Below, in pieces: positions 9,065 through 17,277 of a stretch of DNA of 64,000 bases; position 1 is the first letter of the stretch, and each line of letters opens with the position of its first letter. Under the pieces are notes generated by a model. That model was not told where the DNA came from. It worked only from the letters and a program-made list of their open reading frames with translations, and did not search any database. The translations under genes were made by a program, and so were the position numbers. This stretch comes from Bacillota bacterium (GTDB taxonomy: Bacteria > Bacillota > Clostridia > Oscillospirales > Ruminococcaceae): assembly GCA_023391005.1 (NCBI GenBank), contig JAEWBS010000063.1:1-64000 (forward strand), given 5' to 3'.

Positions 9065-9105
9065 AAAACAAGCGTATCGTCCAATAAGAACGATACGCTT
9101 GTTTT
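9065..9105. terminator. Bidirectional terminator-like hairpin
   Basis: AAAACAAGCGTATCGT and its exact complement, 9-nt loop, T-rich on both exits. It marks the edge of the element scar. Confidence 0.75.
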
Positions 9106-9401
9106 CGACATTTCACTTGACGGTTGCCCATTAACAGTTTTAGTTTTCATACTGTCTTATGACGGACTGCCCTATGTCGGAGCTTTGTATGTTATAACAG
9201 CATCATTGCTTTTGACGATACCCACCGGATAGTATGTGCGACATGTTCGGTCGCTGGACACCGTCAGCGTGCCAGTCAGAAGAGGCGATCCTATAGCAGG
9301 GAACTTACTTCAAATATGGATCTCCCATTGCGGGGAGAACGCCGTTTATACCGGCAGATGCGGCAGAAATTTGCAGTGCCGCTCAAACCATCCCAAGTGT
9401 C
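9106..9401. other. Non-coding region downstream of the chorismate mutase gene
   Basis: About 300 bp with no supported gene. A 33-codon hydrophobic stretch on the plus strand (including YVGALYVITASLLLTIPTG) could be a worn membrane-protein remnant, but it has no start and no recognisable family. Confidence 0.35.
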
Positions 9402-9923
9402 TTATAGCAGCGTGAATTTTTCAGCCGTATCGGCCAGCACAGCCAGCGCGGCAATAAAGGCCGGATCATTTGTTTTGCCCGCCAACTCAATATCCACCAG
9501 CAGGTTGCCTCCCGGCATGGATTGGGAGCGAATATTGGTTATACTCACCTCTGCGGCAGCCAGCGGCGAAAGATAACGGCTTAAAGCGCCAGGTTTATCA
9601 TGCAAAACAGCGCGGACCGAAGCGCCACCCACATCGGTGGGGACCGAAATATTTTTAGGCGACTGCTCATACTCGTGGAATTTATAAATGTCCATCAAAA
9701 TGCCATAAAGCAGATTTAAACCGCTTTGCAGCACAACGTCGGAACCGACCGCTTCGCTGACACGCCCGAGCACCTGTTGCTCACGGTCAGGCGCAAATAC
9801 CGGCAAATGATGTTCTCGCTTATAGTTGATAACATCCGAAATGAGGTCCCGGCGTTTAAGAATTAAGGTTAGAATCTCATTATCTACGCCATCAATTTTT
9901 TCGCGTAATTCCTGAAGGTCCAC
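9402..9923 (-). CDS. Chorismate mutase (AroQ type) fused to an ACT domain, lacking prephenate dehydratase
   Basis: A 173-aa protein. Residues 1-90 are an all-helical AroQ chorismate mutase: LREKIDGVDNEILTLILKR carries the first active-site Arg, a Lys follows in INYKREH, and APDREQQVL gives the Asp-Arg-Glu cluster. It would convert chorismate to prephenate. Residues about 100-173 form an ACT domain (VLHDKPGALSRYLSPLAAA, then SITNIRSQSMPGGNLLVDIEL) resembling the Phe-binding domain of bifunctional P-proteins. The prephenate dehydratase domain that normally lies between these two is absent. The GTG start at 9923 follows GAGGTGTAGGCT. Likely an aromatic-amino-acid feedback-controlled mutase. A regulatory-only role is also possible. 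Confidence 0.85.
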   Translation of the reverse strand: MDLQELREKIDGVDNEILTLILKRRDLISDVINYKREHHLPVFAPDREQQVLGRVSEAVGSDVVLQSGLNLLYGILMDIYKFHEYEQSPKNISVPTDVGGASVRAVLHDKPGALSRYLSPLAAAEVSITNIRSQSMPGGNLLVDIELAGKTNDPAFIAALAVLADTAEKFTLL

Positions 9924-10231
9924 AGCCTACACCTCTTCACTGCGATTTTAATTTTCCATGCCCAATTTTAAATGAGCGGATGTTAATATTATAAAATTTG
10001 TGCAAGTTGGTTGTCAATTGATAAAAGCACTGGGATTGAAATCATCAAAGCTGTGAAAAACAGTATTGTTGACGAACATAAATTGCAATGGCTTTTCATT
10101 ATTAGAAATCTTACTGAACAATATTCTGCGGTGCTGTCTGTACGACAAAATTTATTAAGTTTTTCCATGAAGAACCGGCGCCGATCGGGGAATAATGTGA
10201 CGGTATAATTATAGATCAGGGAGCGATTTCT

Positions 10232-10627
10232 TTGCGGAAAACCATAGCGGAGTATTCAATTATTTATACCCTGGGCGCGATGGGGTACGGCCTATTGGAG
10301 ACGCTTTGGCGCGGATATACTCATTGGAGCATGACCATAGCGGGCGGTTTGTGCTTTATGCTTATTTATGGCATCAACGCACAGCACGGGGGATGGGGTC
10401 TCTTTAAAAAATGTATGGCAGGAACGCTGGCGGTGACAGCTGTAGAATTTACCATTGGCTGTGTCGTCAACATTATGTTGGGTTGGCACGTTTGGGATTA
10501 CTCCAGCATGCCCTTTTCAGTGATGGGGCAGGTATGCTTAGGCTTTTGCGGACTGTGGTTCATGCTCTGTCTACCGATACTGGCTTTTTCAGATCTATTG
10601 CAGAAAAAGCTTTTCGGATATCGTTAA
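10232..10627 (+). CDS. Putative ABC transporter permease (CmpB-like small membrane protein)
   Basis: A 131-aa protein with four predicted membrane segments, matching the small family annotated as putative ABC-transporter type IV (CmpB-like). The TTG start lies after GGGAGCGATTTC; translation begins RKTIAEYSIIYTLGAMGYGLLETLWRGYTHWSMT in outline. The family features an N-terminal glycine-rich helix with the YGLLE motif and a WHVWDYS block (residues 86-92). There is no ATPase gene nearby, so an ABC role is doubtful despite the family name. Isolated between oppositely oriented genes. Confidence 0.65.
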   Translation: MRKTIAEYSIIYTLGAMGYGLLETLWRGYTHWSMTIAGGLCFMLIYGINAQHGGWGLFKKCMAGTLAVTAVEFTIGCVVNIMLGWHVWDYSSMPFSVMGQVCLGFCGLWFMLCLPILAFSDLLQKKLFGYR

Positions 10628-10740
10628 GATGCTGCGCACGGCAACGGCCATACTGCATCAAAAGTCCCGGGCAATCAATGCGCATTCAACCGCGTCGACT
10701 GTCCGGGATGTCCAATGCCTAATGATAGGATGGCACGCGT

Positions 10741-11097
10741 TTAGATGGCGAGTACCGATCTGACAATTAAAACGCAGGTCAGCAGCGCCGAAAACAAGCC
10801 GCAAACACTCAAATAGCCGACGCGCAGACGCGCGTTTTTGATATTTAAGGCAATGCCTCCAAGCAGCAGACAGGTGATTGCCAAAACACATAGGTCAATA
10901 CCTATCCATGCGGCGACTACCGTGATATGCAGCAGCCTGGCGATAGGGACGCACAGCCATAAGCCCGCAATATGCCCAGCGGGAACCAGTATCAGAGGCA
11001 ACATGGCAATGCTCCAACCGCGGTTTTTACCACCTCTAAGCGACATAAACGACAGAATGAGAATAACAAGAATGATAGCGCTGCATTCAAAGATCAT
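10741..11097 (-). CDS. Small integral membrane protein, unrecognised
   Basis: 118 aa with four hydrophobic segments (about residues 2-18, 28-50, 60-80 and 93-116) and a short basic patch after the first (RGGKNRGW). Start ATG 11097 follows AAAAGGAGACGCGCC, a good ribosome site. It lies 26 nt downstream of the DUF4358 lipoprotein gene on the same strand and is probably co-transcribed with it. I do not recognise the family and propose no function. Confidence 0.55.
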   Translation of the reverse strand: MIFECSAIILVILILSFMSLRGGKNRGWSIAMLPLILVPAGHIAGLWLCVPIARLLHITVVAAWIGIDLCVLAITCLLLGGIALNIKNARLRVGYLSVCGLFSALLTCVLIVRSVLAI

Positions 11098-11123
11098 GGC
11101 GCGTCTCCTTTTGCCCGAGGAAG

Positions 11124-11588
11124 TTATTTCAGCGCATCGTTAAACAAATTTTGAATTGTGGCGTTATTATCGGATACAACAAACAGCAGATAATTGCCGT
11201 TGGTCTCGATCAGCGCATTGTCCAGACGAAACTTTTCATCCGGCCTGTAATTTTCGTAGTTTGAAATCTGGTCCGAAATTCTTGTCTCAACCGCCGCTTT
11301 AGCCGCTTTCACCGCCGCCTCACCGCTGCATTTAAAGACGGCAAATTCGCTGGCCGTTGCGCTTGAGGACGAGACATAGACGCGATAGGCTTCCAGTCCG
11401 TCAAAAGACAGGTCGTAATAATCGGCAACCACCTTATCAGAAAGCAGAATCAGCTCATCGTTAAAACTGCCCTTCGAGAGCACGTCCTTTGAGAAGGCGT
11501 CGAGGTCCAGCGTTTTCTTTGATGAACCACATCCGATCAGCGTTATAAGCATCAGGCAGCACAGGGCTGCCGCGATAAATTTTTTCAT
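11124..11588 (-). CDS. DUF4358 domain lipoprotein
   Basis: 154 aa. The N-terminus is a signal peptide with lipobox LITLIGC (Cys20), so it is an outer-face membrane lipoprotein. The mature part carries the DUF4358 pattern: LDAFSKDVLSKGSFNDELILLSDKV-type opening, a YRVYVSSSSATASEFAVFK strand, and a run of amphipathic helix before a terminal LLFVVSDNNATIQNLFNDALK. Family function unknown. It sits 31 nt after the SGNH hydrolase gene, a pairing common in Clostridia, which suggests a joint role in modifying or sensing cell-surface polymers. Confidence 0.75.
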   Translation of the reverse strand: MKKFIAAALCCLMLITLIGCGSSKKTLDLDAFSKDVLSKGSFNDELILLSDKVVADYYDLSFDGLEAYRVYVSSSSATASEFAVFKCSGEAAVKAAKAAVETRISDQISNYENYRPDEKFRLDNALIETNGNYLLFVVSDNNATIQNLFNDALK

Positions 11589-11619
11589 TAATGTTGTCCC
11601 CTTTGTTGTTAGTTTCGCG

Positions 11620-12546
11620 TTATGCTATGGCGTGTGTTTTAAGATAATCAAACCAGGTGATATATTGTGAAGAAATGATGTGCATGCCGTCCGGCGTGTT
11701 GCTTTCGGGCATGGCGTTGTTTTCATCCTTGAATACCGAGGCCACGTCGAGATAATAGACGCCTTTTTGTGCGGCCATCGCACAAAGCTTTGCGTTAAAA
11801 CGGTCGATATCCGCATTGGTGGTGGTATTGGGGGCGTATTTGACGTGGAATAACGGTTCATTAATCGGCAGCACCGACTGCACATAGATCACGGTGTCTT
11901 TTCCGGTGCGATTAATGACCTCGTCGACCAGACGCCCATATAGTTCGATCAGGCGATCAAAGTTTGACATCAAACTATTGGCGCCCAGCATGATATACAC
12001 TTTCTTTGCCGGGTGTGCCGAAAGCGCGTCGAGAATGGTCAGCGTTTGGCCATCCTGCTTAATGGCCTGCTTGGTGAATATATTATCGAGGCCAACCCCG
12101 GTTGCGGCAAAAACGGTCGTATTGCTCATCACGTCATAATGCTTGATGCCTACGGTCAGCGAGTCGCCGATAAAAACGGCATCGTCAAAATAGCTGCTGG
12201 TCACGCGCGGCTGCTCCGCGAGCGCCTGATTTTGTGGCTCGGGAAGTGCGGAGGTCGGAACCGCCTCAGATGAAGCGGACGCATTGCTCTCGGCATGCGA
12301 AGCACTCGACGACGGCGCGGCGCTGTCGGACGATGAAGTGGGGACGGAGGAGGCGGGGGCTTCTGACGAATATTCGCCTGTAACCGAAGGGTCGAGAACC
12401 AGCGGCGAAAGCACCTCAATTTTTGGGGAATTCAGTTGCCAGATTCCAGCCAATAAAGCCGAAACAACGACAGCCGAAGACACGATAATAAGCGGTACCA
12501 CAGCGCTCTTTTTGCGCTTGGACCGCCGAATTTTATTGCTGCTCAC
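11620..12546 (-). CDS. Membrane-anchored SGNH/GDSL hydrolase
   Basis: 308 aa from a GTG at 12546, chosen because AAGGAGATGTACC precedes it; a longer frame upstream lacks a ribosome site. It has a basic N-terminus, one membrane anchor (VVPLIIVSSAVVVSALLAGI), a Ser/Ala-rich linker (about 50-95) and an extracellular esterase domain. Block I is VFIGDSLTVG with the nucleophile Ser, block III is MLGANSL with the oxyanion Asn, and the catalytic Asp-x-x-His is in TPDGMHI. Such enzymes deacetylate surface polysaccharides or peptidoglycan. It heads an operon with the DUF4358 lipoprotein. Confidence 0.85.
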   Translation of the reverse strand: MSSNKIRRSKRKKSAVVPLIIVSSAVVVSALLAGIWQLNSPKIEVLSPLVLDPSVTGEYSSEAPASSVPTSSSDSAAPSSSASHAESNASASSEAVPTSALPEPQNQALAEQPRVTSSYFDDAVFIGDSLTVGIKHYDVMSNTTVFAATGVGLDNIFTKQAIKQDGQTLTILDALSAHPAKKVYIMLGANSLMSNFDRLIELYGRLVDEVINRTGKDTVIYVQSVLPINEPLFHVKYAPNTTTNADIDRFNAKLCAMAAQKGVYYLDVASVFKDENNAMPESNTPDGMHIISSQYITWFDYLKTHAIA

Positions 12547-12942
12547 GGTACATCTCCTTGTAGAGCGGTGTTTGAGTAACATTATTATACTACGTTTGCA
12601 CGCATTTGCAAAGAGTAACATTTTTTAATAACCTGTAGATATTTCCATTTATACAGTGATATACTTAAAGTAGTTAACAGTTTCAACAGGGTTTTCAACA
12701 TAACTATGGCTTTTTGGCTTTCTTATCATGTTGAGAACATGCGTTTTTCACATTTGCGCTGTAAATAGATTCAACTCATGCATTTTTAATACTTGATTAT
12801 ATGACTATGTCGTAAAATCTATACGGAGGGTCATTTAAGCTTTTCAGAAAAGTGCTGACACCAAGAAAATAGTGCAATAAAGCGCGCTGTCAGGCCAATA
12901 GATGTCCTGTAAAAAAAGGGCGAAAATTATTGCGTAAATCCA
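12547..12942. other. Intergenic region before the tRNA gene
   Basis: About 400 bp between the divergent SGNH hydrolase and tRNA genes. It holds a tandem of TTTCAACA-like motifs near 12687-12702, some A/T tracts and an orphan GGAGGG at about 12824. No gene is supported. Confidence 0.4.
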
Positions 12943-12971
12943 TTGACATTTAACATCATGTTTGATACAAT
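12943..12971 (+). promoter_or_regulatory. Strong sigma-70 promoter of tRNA-Leu
   Basis: Consensus TTGACA (12943-12948), 17-nt spacer, TACAAT (12966-12971), 33 nt before the mature tRNA end. Confidence 0.9.
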
Positions 12972-13003
12972 AATACTCGCCGCTGAAAACGGCGGATTTA
13001 TAT

Positions 13004-13087
13004 GCGGTAGTGCTGGAATCGGCAGACAGGCACGTTTGAGGGGCGTGTGTCCTAGACGTATGGGTTCAAGTCCCATCTACCGCACCA
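13004..13087 (+). tRNA. tRNA-Leu(GAG)
   Basis: 84 nt including an encoded CCA. The acceptor GCGGTAG pairs with CTACCGC. The anticodon stem CACGT/GCGTG closes a TTGAGGG loop with anticodon GAG, which reads CUC and CUU. It has the long variable arm of class II tRNAs and a normal T arm (ATGGG-TTCAAGT-CCCAT). A consensus promoter lies upstream and a terminator directly downstream, so it is a single-gene unit. Integrase remnants abut the 3' end, a common attachment site for integrative elements. Confidence 0.95.
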
Positions 13088-13288
13088 TAAAAAAGCGCTT
13101 TGGAATGTGATTTCCGAAGCGCTTTTTCTTGTCTTGACCACACTTCTGACCATACTCATGAAATTGCCGTAGTCATTAATCTTCGGCATCTGTTTCTCTT
13201 TAAGAAACGCCGTCCAGATTTCATTCGACTTTTCGGCTGTTTTTCTGCGCATGTCGTCATAAACATGACCCAAGCCCTGCGAAGGTGT
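13088..13288 (-). pseudogene. Tyrosine integrase C-terminal remnant abutting tRNA-Leu
   Basis: The minus strand reads TPSQGLGHVYDDMRRKTAEK and then NEIWTAFLKEK. This matches the last helix of phage/ICE tyrosine recombinases, where the catalytic-Tyr neighbourhood ends in a GHV-x-D-M motif. The frame then runs on into the tRNA complement, giving the meaningless tail WCGRWDLNPYV. Only the terminal 40 or so codons remain. The position against the tRNA 3' end marks an old integration site. Confidence 0.55.
13089..13128 (+). terminator. Terminator of tRNA-Leu
   Basis: AAAAAGCGCTT / AAGCGCTTTTT with an inner TGGAA/TTCCG extension and a T run. Confidence 0.85.
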
Positions 13289-13563
13289 TATAATTTACCT
13301 TGCAGGGCGGCTTTGTAGTGATTGCTGCTTGTATTGCATTCCGTCTGGTGTTCGTAGCACTGGGCGGGATTTTTTTGTGCGACGATTGCCAAATCACTCG
13401 TGTCTTAGGGTACATAGCAGTCATAATTTTAGAAAACCTCTGGTTTGTGGTTTGAAGTAAAACACGACACCGAAAGACTTGAAAACAAGAGAATCTGACC
13501 GAATCCTGAGATATCTGAAGTTAAGAATATCAGCCGCGCTGGAAGGTAACACAAATAATATTT

Positions 13564-13701
13564 TCAAACCGCCGCGTTATCTGACGAGCTATCGCTTTTA
13601 TCGAGTTTTAAATCTAAAGTGACGTAGACGATGTCTTTGCAGTGTTGGTCAACTTCTTGATAGGCCCGTGCAACCTCCAACGACTTTCCAGTAAAATATG
13701 T
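13564..13701 (-). pseudogene. Unrecognised gene fragment (C-terminal tail)
   Basis: A minus-strand frame with protein-like composition, including FTGKSLEVARAYQEVD and then IVYVTLDLKLDKSD before its stop at 13564. No start codon or ribosome site is present, and a stop lies just upstream. It sits in the element scar beside tRNA-Leu, so it is likely the tail of a lost phage or ICE gene. I do not recognise the family. Confidence 0.35.
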
Positions 13702-13746
13702 ACCTCCTGCTTCGGCGGGGGAATTACAGCATGACTACCAGCGGTA

Positions 13747-14502
13747 TTGCATCGGCAGGATTTTTTCAGACGCGGTGATCGCCTCGGCAAGACGATCGGC
13801 GGCTTCCGGGAGCGGTATTTTAACCCTGATCAGCGCAGCCGCGATCGGATTTTCACCTACGCATTGAAGCCCGATGCCAAGGACGCGATCAAGCAGCTGA
13901 TCGGACATCTGCGTCAGCATGAAGGCCGAGGACTACTTGCAGCTGCCGGACTGTGTGCGGGTCACCGCGTCGGTTCTGCTGGGCAAAAAGGCGCAGGCGG
14001 CCTACGACCGTCTGGAACACGAGATGCTGCTGGAAGTGGACGAGCAGACCATCGATGCAGGCAGTGCAGCTGCCTTGCAAAACAAGCTGCTTTAGCTGTG
14101 CAACGGCGCAGTGTACGATTCGGCGGGCGCTGTCGCGGACTGCAAGCTGGAGGTGCTGCGCGAGACGGTGGAGGCGCTTTGCAGTGCGCATGCGCTGGTG
14201 TCTTACAGCTTCCGCCACGACGTGCCAAAAATCAAAGAAGCGCTGAATGGCCAAGGCCTGCAGCAGGGCGGTTATCATGTGATCTGGTTCGGGTTGAATT
14301 GGAGCTTGGAACTCTACCGGCAGGTAAACGCCCGTTTGCATCGGCAGGGCCAGACGCACCCGGTGATCGTCCGCCATCTGGCGGTGGAGGGCGCGCCGAC
14401 GAGGACGTACTGCGGGCGCTGGATGAAAAAAATACCTCGCAAGAAGCGCTGTTGCAGGCGCTTAAAGCGAGGATTGAGAAGGCGAAAGCCGTTAGATTGT
14501 AA
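13747..14502 (+). pseudogene. Prophage SNF2-family helicase remnant
   Basis: Fragments in several frames reconstruct the C-terminal half of a phage SNF2/DEAD-like helicase. They are GGFRERYFNPDQRSRDRIFT, then (other frame) YLQLPDCVRVTASVLLGKK and AYDRLEHEMLLEVDEQTI, then, after an in-frame TAG near 14095, KLEVLRETVEALCSAHALV, and finally YHVIWFGLNWSLELYRQ and NARLHRQGQTHPVIVRHLA. The last piece is helicase motif VI. Between KIKEALNGQGL and QQGGYHV about 40 codons, including motif V, have been deleted. A nonfunctional prophage relic. Confidence 0.75.
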
Positions 14503-14548
14503 TTTGAAGGTGAAATGGGTATGTGCCTTAACACTGGGCTATATGCAA

Positions 14549-14577
14549 ACGGAGCGCCTAAAAAATAGGCGCTCCGT
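14549..14577. terminator. Perfect hairpin, terminator for the small minus-strand gene
   Basis: ACGGAGCGCCTA / TAGGCGCTCCGT, 12 bp, with a 5-nt A loop on the plus strand. It lies 39 nt beyond the stop of the Asn-rich small gene. Confidence 0.6.
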
Positions 14578-14615
14578 ACATATCAGATAAAAAAGCTGGA
14601 TAGCTTCGTACAAAT

Positions 14616-14816
14616 TCAATCAAAGAAATTACATATCGGCCCGCATTGCCAGCACCAGCAACAACCGTTCCAGACCCAGTCACATCGGCAAAAGCGATTA
14701 TCAAAACGATCATCAAAACGACTATCAGCAACGCGATTTCCATTGAAATTCTCATTTAAATTATCATTGAAATTTTCGTTGAAATTATTATTGTAGCCGT
14801 TATATCGAAAACCCAT
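14616..14816 (-). CDS. Small Asn-rich, Cys-rich protein
   Basis: 66 aa, starting at ATG 14816, 5 nt after a very strong AGGAGGTG ribosome site. The N-terminal half is a degenerate N-x-N-x repeat (YNGYNNNFNENFNDN, then LNENFNGN). The C-terminal half is rich in Cys and Trp (RFCRCDWVWNGCCWCWQC). Such composition resembles small spore-coat or crust proteins, but I recognise no family. A second overlapping frame (ending at 14558) has no ribosome site. Uncertain whether the Cys-rich tail is native or follows a frameshift. Confidence 0.5.
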   Translation of the reverse strand: MGFRYNGYNNNFNENFNDNLNENFNGNRVADSRFDDRFDNRFCRCDWVWNGCCWCWQCGPICNFFD

Positions 14817-14944
14817 AGAGCACACCTCCTTTCGTAGATATGTACCCTATATTTGGTCTCGATGTAATATATCATATTCAAATAATGGCGAGGCGTGCTA
14901 ATGGTAGTAAAACTGCGAACAAGTCAAGAACTAACAGTAATCTT

Positions 14945-15586
14945 TCAATCGCAATGGCCAATAATACGATTTCTTCTAAAGGTATAAAGCCAAGATATTA
15001 TAAAGGTCAGAGAATGAAAGGTATAGAAAATGCATCGCTCAATCAAACCTAGAATATTCATTCCGGTTAGTAGCGCGTAAAGAATCCAAAGGTTGAAGGC
15101 AATAAATAAAATGCTATCTACAAGGCATATCCGGCCTAAAGTGATTAAATTTTCTTGTTTCATATATCCGACCGCTATCAAGAGTAGGCAAAGTGCCGTT
15201 GCGCAAATTATTGAAACCGTAGTCAGTACGTGTACAATGCTATTCTTGCTAAAGATAACAACCATACTAATCGGGAAACCGCCATATCCAATTACAGATA
15301 TTAACGCAGCAACAGACATAACTGTATACCCTAGCTTAGCCAATATGTGGTATATGCGAAAGGATAATACCGACATAGCCAATGAAAATACTAAAAAGCA
15401 AACTGTATAGGTATTCATAAAGAAACGCATGAGATCAACATGCGGTGACTCATTTGCAACTAACGTGCTGATATACATGGTTACAGGGTTATACTCTGGC
15501 CAGAGAATATTTCCAAGGATATCAAGTAGCAAAAAAGATAGGACGCCTATCATGCCAAGCGGTACAAGCCACTTATTTATTTTCAT
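14945..15586 (-). CDS. DUF998 family membrane protein
   Basis: 213 aa from ATG 15586, just after GCGGAGGTTTT; a longer frame upstream lacks a ribosome site. Six hydrophobic segments span the protein. The N-terminus (NKWLVPLGMIGVLSFLLLDI, then LGNILWPEYNPVTMYISTL) has the DUF998 arrangement of a first helix followed by a YNP...S-x-L loop. Function of the family is unknown. It appears monocistronic, in an accessory stretch with phage remnants. Confidence 0.65.
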   Translation of the reverse strand: MKINKWLVPLGMIGVLSFLLLDILGNILWPEYNPVTMYISTLVANESPHVDLMRFFMNTYTVCFLVFSLAMSVLSFRIYHILAKLGYTVMSVAALISVIGYGGFPISMVVIFSKNSIVHVLTTVSIICATALCLLLIAVGYMKQENLITLGRICLVDSILFIAFNLWILYALLTGMNILGLIERCIFYTFHSLTFIISWLYTFRRNRIIGHCD

Positions 15587-15694
15587 AAAACCTCCGCTAA
15601 ATAAAGTGAAGATATTAAATATGGTGGCCAATTATTATGGGTATATGTGTTGATCTAACAAAATTGTAATTTGTTGCTATTTTTAAAGGCAAAC

Positions 15695-15723
15695 AAAAAA
15701 TCCGCCCCCGTGAGGGAGCGGAT
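15695..15723 (-). terminator. Terminator of the cold-shock gene
   Basis: On the minus strand, ATCCGCTCCC / GGGGGCGGAT with a TCAC loop, followed by six T. Confidence 0.85.
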
Positions 15724-15735
15724 GCCTTGTGAGAG

Positions 15736-15948
15736 TTAGGCTACGCGGACATTAATGGCGCGCAGCTTGCGGGAGTCTTTGGGATCCGTTTCCGTATCAA
15801 AGAAAACCTTCTGTCCCTCAGCCAACTGCTTGTAGCCGTTGCCCTGAATGGCAGAGAAGTGAACAAACACATCCTCGCCGCCGTTGTCATTGGCGATAAA
15901 ACCAAAGCCCTTACCCTCGTTGAACCACTTAACAGTACCTTTATTCAT
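15736..15948 (-). CDS. csp: Cold-shock domain protein (Csp family)
   Basis: A 70-aa single cold-shock domain, an RNA chaperone that binds single-stranded RNA and DNA. Both RNA-binding motifs are intact: RNP1 KGFGFI (residues 13-18) and RNP2 VFVHF (27-31). The start follows TTTTCAGGAGGTACTTT. A consensus promoter and a leader of about 110 nt lie upstream, as in genes regulated by temperature-sensitive leader folding. Confidence 0.95.
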   Translation of the reverse strand: MNKGTVKWFNEGKGFGFIANDNGGEDVFVHFSAIQGNGYKQLAEGQKVFFDTETDPKDSRKLRAINVRVA

Positions 15949-16097
15949 AAAGTACCTCCTGAAAAAAAGTTATCCTACAACAAAATAAAAACCACAAGCA
16001 ATATAAGTCAAAACGAAAATTGACTTACAACCCGTGGCGATCAATTCATACATTTAGAATACTTTGTAAGTATACACGACCCGGCAAACAATGTCAA
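15949..16097 (-). promoter_or_regulatory. Promoter and long structured leader of the cold-shock gene
   Basis: On the minus strand, TTGACA (16097-16092), a 17-nt spacer and TATACT (16074-16069) form a near-perfect promoter. The leader of about 110 nt contains an 8-bp hairpin (16004-16011 with 16020-16027; TAAGTCAA/TTGACTTA). Long leaders are typical of csp mRNAs; a thermosensor role here is inferred. Confidence 0.75.
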
Positions 16098-16250
16098 CAT
16101 AAATATTTTAACAGTTGACCGTCAGAAAGGACGTGACAGTATGATCCCGATTTATAAACCGCAGGAAGCCGCCAAAAAATACGGCGACTATGCAATTTAG
16201 CGGCTGAAATGAGACTGAGGGGAGTGGACAGGGTGGCTATACAAATAGAA

Positions 16251-16269
16251 CTCGCCCGATCAGGGCGAG
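16251..16269 (-). terminator. Short terminator hairpin
   Basis: CTCGCCC / GGGCGAG with a 5-nt loop overlapping the last codons of the 128-aa gene, followed on the minus strand by TTCTATTT. Confidence 0.5.
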
Positions 16270-16646
16270 CCATCGGCATCTGATACAATGCGCTCCAATA
16301 CGGCAATGAGATCGTTTAGATTTTCCAAGTGGACATCGCGGTTTAGTATCTCGTTTTTTAAGTCAATCGTAAGGGATTCGAACCGATTGCGAATCTTTGG
16401 GCTGACATAGGACACATCTATCACCTCGGTATTAGGATTCCCTGAAAAAAAGAAAATATAGCAGAGAGCCCCCATTTTTGCGGTATCACGAAAATGGTAG
16501 AAAGGAGTAAAAATGTGAGCCAGATAGACGCTGTGCATCAGGTGCTGATTAAGCAAAAGATCAAATGCGACCGAGAGCAGGCTGGGCGCGTCGCGTGGCG
16601 TATCGTCAAGGATTGGGTAACGCAGCGGCGCAAACATTCTTATCAT
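16260..16646 (-). CDS. Hypothetical protein translationally coupled to the amidase
   Basis: 128 aa, mainly soluble, with a hydrophobic aromatic core (HIFTPFYHFRDTAKMGALCY, then IFFFSGN) and a charged helical C-terminus (LTIDLKNEILNRDVHLENLN). Its ATG overlaps the TGA of the amidase gene (ATGA at 16643-16646), so the two are probably made together. I do not recognise the family. Possible roles, partner or inhibitor of the amidase, are guesses from the coupling only. Confidence 0.5.
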   Translation of the reverse strand: MIRMFAPLRYPILDDTPRDAPSLLSVAFDLLLNQHLMHSVYLAHIFTPFYHFRDTAKMGALCYIFFFSGNPNTEVIDVSYVSPKIRNRFESLTIDLKNEILNRDVHLENLNDLIAVLERIVSDADGSP

Positions 16647-17137
16647 ATGTTTACATGAGAGATGTGTAAAAAGCGTATCTTCCGATACAAATACGAGCTC
16701 AGTGGGCGGTTGTCAACATCATATGAATGCGCCGCGACAAGAATATTGGAAATGGCGGGGGGCTGACCGACGGACACGACGACTGGTGAATGTCTAAACG
16801 ATTGTCCATCGAAAGAGAGCTGAATGATATCACCTAGCTCGATTTGAGAGACGTCCGTTTCTACCGCAACAGGGCCAACGCCCCGATTGTTTTTGAGAAA
16901 GCGGTATAGAAATTCAACGCCCGTCCACGCGGGGGAGCGTTTATTGAGATTGTAGTAATACCAGCCCAAGGTCGGCTTAGGGTTCATCACGCCGGATCCG
17001 GCGTACAGCACTTGCGAGGCAAAATTAGTGCAATCCCCACCTATCTGTTCAAAATTGTAATATTGAGGATTGCGCCCCAACGCCCATTTATGTGCATAAG
17101 ATACAGCTTTCACCCGGTCATACGGTTTGGTTCTCAA
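16643..17137 (-). CDS. Amidase_6 domain protein (putative peptidoglycan or cortex amidase)
   Basis: 164 aa from a TTG at 17137 that follows GAAGGGGGAATTCGA. The fold is the NlpC/CHAP-like amidase_6 domain: the catalytic Cys is in GGDCTNFASQVLYAGSG, the catalytic His in FRHSPVVVSVG, and a later AAHSYDVDNRPLS segment completes the domain. The usual opening AVSYAHKWALGRNPQYYNFE is present. No signal peptide is seen, so it would act inside the cell or the forespore. Clostridial relatives are often spore-associated. Coupled to the next gene by a 4-nt overlap. Confidence 0.75.
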   Translation of the reverse strand: MRTKPYDRVKAVSYAHKWALGRNPQYYNFEQIGGDCTNFASQVLYAGSGVMNPKPTLGWYYYNLNKRSPAWTGVEFLYRFLKNNRGVGPVAVETDVSQIELGDIIQLSFDGQSFRHSPVVVSVGQPPAISNILVAAHSYDVDNRPLSSYLYRKIRFLHISHVNI

Positions 17138-17277
17138 TCGAATTCCCCCTTCAATGTATCTTATTCCTGTAGAGATGCGATCATGTACAAGGGAACCATC
17201 AACGCAACCCCGCCACCACATGCAGGCGGCGGGTGGGACAAGTAAAAGGGCCTGCTACAGCAAGCCCGAAAAACTGA

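Noticed and set aside
12687..12702. Tandem TTTCAACA motifs as possible DnaA boxes or a replication origin
   Set aside because: Two mismatches to the DnaA box, only two copies, no AT-rich unwinding block and no replication gene nearby.
13052..13087. Tail WCGRWDLNPYV of the integrase-like frame
   Set aside because: It is the complement of tRNA-Leu, not protein; only the part beyond the tRNA is treated as an integrase relic.
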